Shown piece by piece: positions 61,820 through 64,000 of a stretch of DNA of 64,000 bases. A program made the translations under genes and the position numbers. Origin of the DNA: Pseudomonas paralactis (GTDB lineage Bacteria > Pseudomonadota > Gammaproteobacteria > Pseudomonadales > Pseudomonadaceae); contig NZ_JYLN01000002.1 of the NCBI RefSeq assembly GCF_001439735.1, forward strand, positions 1 to 64,000, read 5' to 3'. The notes under the pieces are model-generated. The model was not told the DNA's origin. It saw nothing but the letters and a program-made list of their open reading frames with translations, and did not search any database. Numbering within the stretch: the stretch's first letter is position 1; each line of letters begins with the position of its first letter.

Positions 61820-61849
61820 AAAAACCGGTCCCTGGTGACCGGTTTTTTT
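61820..61849 (+). terminator. terminator after tRNA-Gly
   Basis: AAAAACCGGT at 61820-61829 pairs with ACCGGTTTTT at about 61838-61847 and a T run follows. It can also serve the convergent MFS gene. Confidence 0.85.
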
Positions 61850-61867
61850 ATGCCTGGGATTTGAGGT

Positions 61868-63037
61868 TCAAGAACGTTGCGCACTCATCAGCCCGGGGTT
61901 AGCAGGCCTCCAGCCCACCAGCGCGATCAACAGAATCAGCAGTTGCAAACCGATGATCAGCCCCACACACCCGGCCCAGCCCCAGCGCGCCCAAATCAGC
62001 GCCGGCACGATAGCTCCGCAACTGCCGCCCAGGTAGTAACAGGTCAGGTAGACCCCCACCGCTCCTGCCTTGCTGTCGCCCGCGCTGGCGGTGATGAAGG
62101 CGTTGGCGGCTGCCTGCGCGAGGAACACGCCGGTGGAGCTCAAGGCCAGGCCCACCACAATGCACCACAGCGAAGGCACCAGGGTCAGGGCCGAACCAAA
62201 AACGCCCAGCACCGCGGCGATGCTCAGCAGTTCGGCCTGGGGGCGGGTTTTGCTGAGGCGGCCGGCGATAGGTATCACGATCAGTGCCAATAGAAATACC
62301 GTGTACAACGCTCCCAAGGCCGCGGGCCCAAGGTTGAACGGCGGTAGGCCGAGGTACAAACCAGCGTAGGTAAAGGCTGCGACTTGCGAGAACAAAACAC
62401 AAAAGCCTACGGCATAGGCGGCCAACAGCGGCTTGCGCAAAACACCTGACCACGCCGCCCTGCCCGGCTTCACCCGCGGGCGGTTGGCTGGCAACAGAAA
62501 TTGGATAAAACCACCCACCATCAAGCTCAATACGGCCAGCCACTCAAATGCTTCGCGCCAGCCCACATACTCGGTCACCACCCCGGTGACGAACCGTCCG
62601 GCGAACCCACCCAGCACCGTACCCGCCACATACAGGCTGGTGACTTCAGTCACCGTGCCGCCGCTCCAGCGATCGCCGATGTAAGCCACGCTCGTGGCAA
62701 ACACGATGGGGATCAACATGCCCTCGACAAAGCGCCACACCAACACTTCAGTGAAGCTGTCAGCATAAGCCGTCATCAAGGCCGGCCCCGCCAGCAGCAG
62801 CGCCGCTACGCTTATCACCGTGCGTTGCTCGAAGCGCCGCGTCAGATGGCTGACGAATGGCGCGGTAATCGCCACCGCCAGCGTGGTCACGGTAATGCTC
62901 CAGCCCGCAGCCTTGGCGCTGATGCCAAACTGCGCCGCAAACACCTGCAGGATGCTCTGGGTGGCGTAGAGGTTGAGGAACGCCGCACAGCCACACAGGA
63001 ACAGGGCAAGGCGGGCACAATGCAAATGCGGCTTCAT
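61868..63037 (-). CDS. MFS transporter, YnfM-like
   Basis: The 389-residue inner-membrane protein resembles YnfM and related arabinose-efflux-type MFS carriers: AAFLNLYATQSILQVFAAQFG at TM1, WSITVTTLAVAITAPFVSHL, and LYVAGTVLGGFAGRFVTGVV. About twelve helices. It is divergent from the LysR gene at 63133, which is likely its regulator. Substrate unknown. Confidence 0.83.
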   Translation of the reverse strand: MKPHLHCARLALFLCGCAAFLNLYATQSILQVFAAQFGISAKAAGWSITVTTLAVAITAPFVSHLTRRFEQRTVISVAALLLAGPALMTAYADSFTEVLVWRFVEGMLIPIVFATSVAYIGDRWSGGTVTEVTSLYVAGTVLGGFAGRFVTGVVTEYVGWREAFEWLAVLSLMVGGFIQFLLPANRPRVKPGRAAWSGVLRKPLLAAYAVGFCVLFSQVAAFTYAGLYLGLPPFNLGPAALGALYTVFLLALIVIPIAGRLSKTRPQAELLSIAAVLGVFGSALTLVPSLWCIVVGLALSSTGVFLAQAAANAFITASAGDSKAGAVGVYLTCYYLGGSCGAIVPALIWARWGWAGCVGLIIGLQLLILLIALVGWRPANPGLMSAQRS

Positions 63038-63132
63038 GAAACCTCTCGTTTTATTTCGTGCGGCCTTTATAGAATGGCTGGCGTGTCTTTAACCAATACC
63101 GAATTCCGACCGATTGATACCCAAGGACCAGG

Positions 63133-64000
63133 ATGCTCGACCTACGCAAGCTGCGTTACTTTCTGACGGTCGCTGAAGAGCTGCACTTCGGCCGCGCGGC
63201 ACTTCGCCTGCATCTGGCGCAGCCGCCGCTGACACGGCAGATTTCTGCGCTGGAGGCCGAGTTGGGCTTCAAGCTGTTTGACCGCACCAGCCGTACAGTC
63301 ACCCTCACCGCCCAGGGCCGTGCATTCCTGCCCTATGCCCGCGGTGTGTTGGAGCAAGTAGAACTGGCGCAAGTGATTGCCGGTAAATTGGCCGCCGGCA
63401 CCGCGGGCCAATTGGCGCTGGGATATGCCAGCTCAATTGCCCTGTCGGACCTGTTCAGCCAGGCGATCCAGGCATTCGCCCAGCGCTTTCCCGAAGTGCA
63501 ATTGACCCTGGTGGAATGCGCCTCCGGCAGCTTGGGCGCCCAGGTGGCGGACGGACGCCTGGATATCGGCTTGAGCCGGCTGTGGCCGCAAAGCGCCGAG
63601 GTCCAGGCGTTATCGCTGGGCGAGGAGCGCTTGGTGGCCGCCGTCTCCAGCGACAGCCCATTGGCCAGCCAAACCATGCTCAGCGTGGCGCAACTGAGCA
63701 CTTATCCGCTGATTCTGTTTCCGGCCGATTATGGGTCTGGCTTGAACCAATCCATTGAGCAACTTTACCGACACCACGGCCAGCCGCTGCGCCCCGGGCC
63801 GACCGGGCGACAGATCACCTCCATTATCGCCCTGGTGGCGGCCGGGCAAGGCGTGGCGCTGGTGCCGGAATGCACCCAGAGCTTGATGAACAAAGGCGTG
63901 ACGTATCGGCCGATGCAGGAAGCGGAGGCATGTGCGCAGTTGCTGGTACTTACCCCAACGTCAGAAAGAGGCGTATTGGTGGACGCATTTCTGGGGGTAC
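63133..64000 (+). CDS. LysR-type transcriptional regulator (cut by window end)
   Basis: The frame starts MLDLRKLRYFLTVAEELHFG at an ATG after CCAGGATG-type sequence and is open to the end of the window (289 codons). The helix-turn-helix GRAALRLHLAQPPLTRQISAL and effector-domain blocks LALGYASSIALSDLF and ALVAAGQGVALVPECTQ identify it as an LTTR. Divergent from the YnfM-like exporter. Confidence 0.9.
   Translation, partial: MLDLRKLRYFLTVAEELHFGRAALRLHLAQPPLTRQISALEAELGFKLFDRTSRTVTLTAQGRAFLPYARGVLEQVELAQVIAGKLAAGTAGQLALGYASSIALSDLFSQAIQAFAQRFPEVQLTLVECASGSLGAQVADGRLDIGLSRLWPQSAEVQALSLGEERLVAAVSSDSPLASQTMLSVAQLSTYPLILFPADYGSGLNQSIEQLYRHHGQPLRPGPTGRQITSIIALVAAGQGVALVPECTQSLMNKGVTYRPMQEAEACAQLLVLTPTSERGVLVDAFLGV

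Overview
The window looks like chromosome of a fluorescens-group Pseudomonas. It is GC-rich and carries the order nadB / algU-mucA-mucB-mucD, a phaG gene, an opdH-tctCBA tricarboxylate locus with tctDE, and many REP elements built on 'GCGAGCAAGCTCGCTCC' or 'GGGAGCTGGCTTGCC'. These assignments come from reading the sequence and from recall of the families; no database search was made.

Layout. 1-11.6 kb: transport and catabolic genes (tricarboxylate-type symporter fused translationally to a binding protein, acetylpolyamine deacetylase, M20 amidohydrolase with its own MHS permease, LysR regulators, a NepI-like exporter) interleaved with two toxin-antitoxin pairs. 11.7-19.2 kb: an accessory zone ending at the 3' side of a tRNA-Ser(CGA), with a higBA pair, decayed phage pieces, an FRG-domain gene, orphan genes and a probable retron (structured RNA, small membrane-type ORF, reverse transcriptase, cold-shock-domain protein). 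19.4-32.9 kb: core genes purC, an MBL hydrolase, bamC, dapA, gcvR, bcp, a repeat-rich 0.9-kb block, a TusA-like gene, an M48 chaperone-protease, the mucD-mucB-mucA-algU envelope-stress operon and nadB.

32.7-45.8 kb: a 13-kb integrated element lies inside the 3' end of nadB between 17-bp att cores. It brings its own nadB 3' end, so nadB stays intact, and the displaced original end lies beyond attR. It has a tyrosine integrase, a leftward run of phage-type genes (a possible structural protein, an HNH endonuclease and several unknowns with strong ribosome sites), and an oppositely oriented AT-richer two-gene cassette whose first protein has a HEPN-type RNTVSH motif. Most strikingly, several intergenic regions carry sequences closely resembling promoters of T3/T7/gh-1-type phage RNA polymerases, yet no such polymerase, terminase or tail gene is present. 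The simplest reading is a phage satellite (or reduced prophage) tied to a T7-like podovirus.

45.9-64 kb: core genes resume: ygfX-sdhE, ygfZ, an HDOD gene, tctED, opdH-tctCBA and an AbrB-family gene, ung, an enoyl-CoA hydratase-family hydrolase, two small secreted proteins, a CWC protein with an RsuA-family pseudouridine synthase, phaG, tRNA-Gly(CCC), an MFS exporter and a LysR gene cut by the window end.
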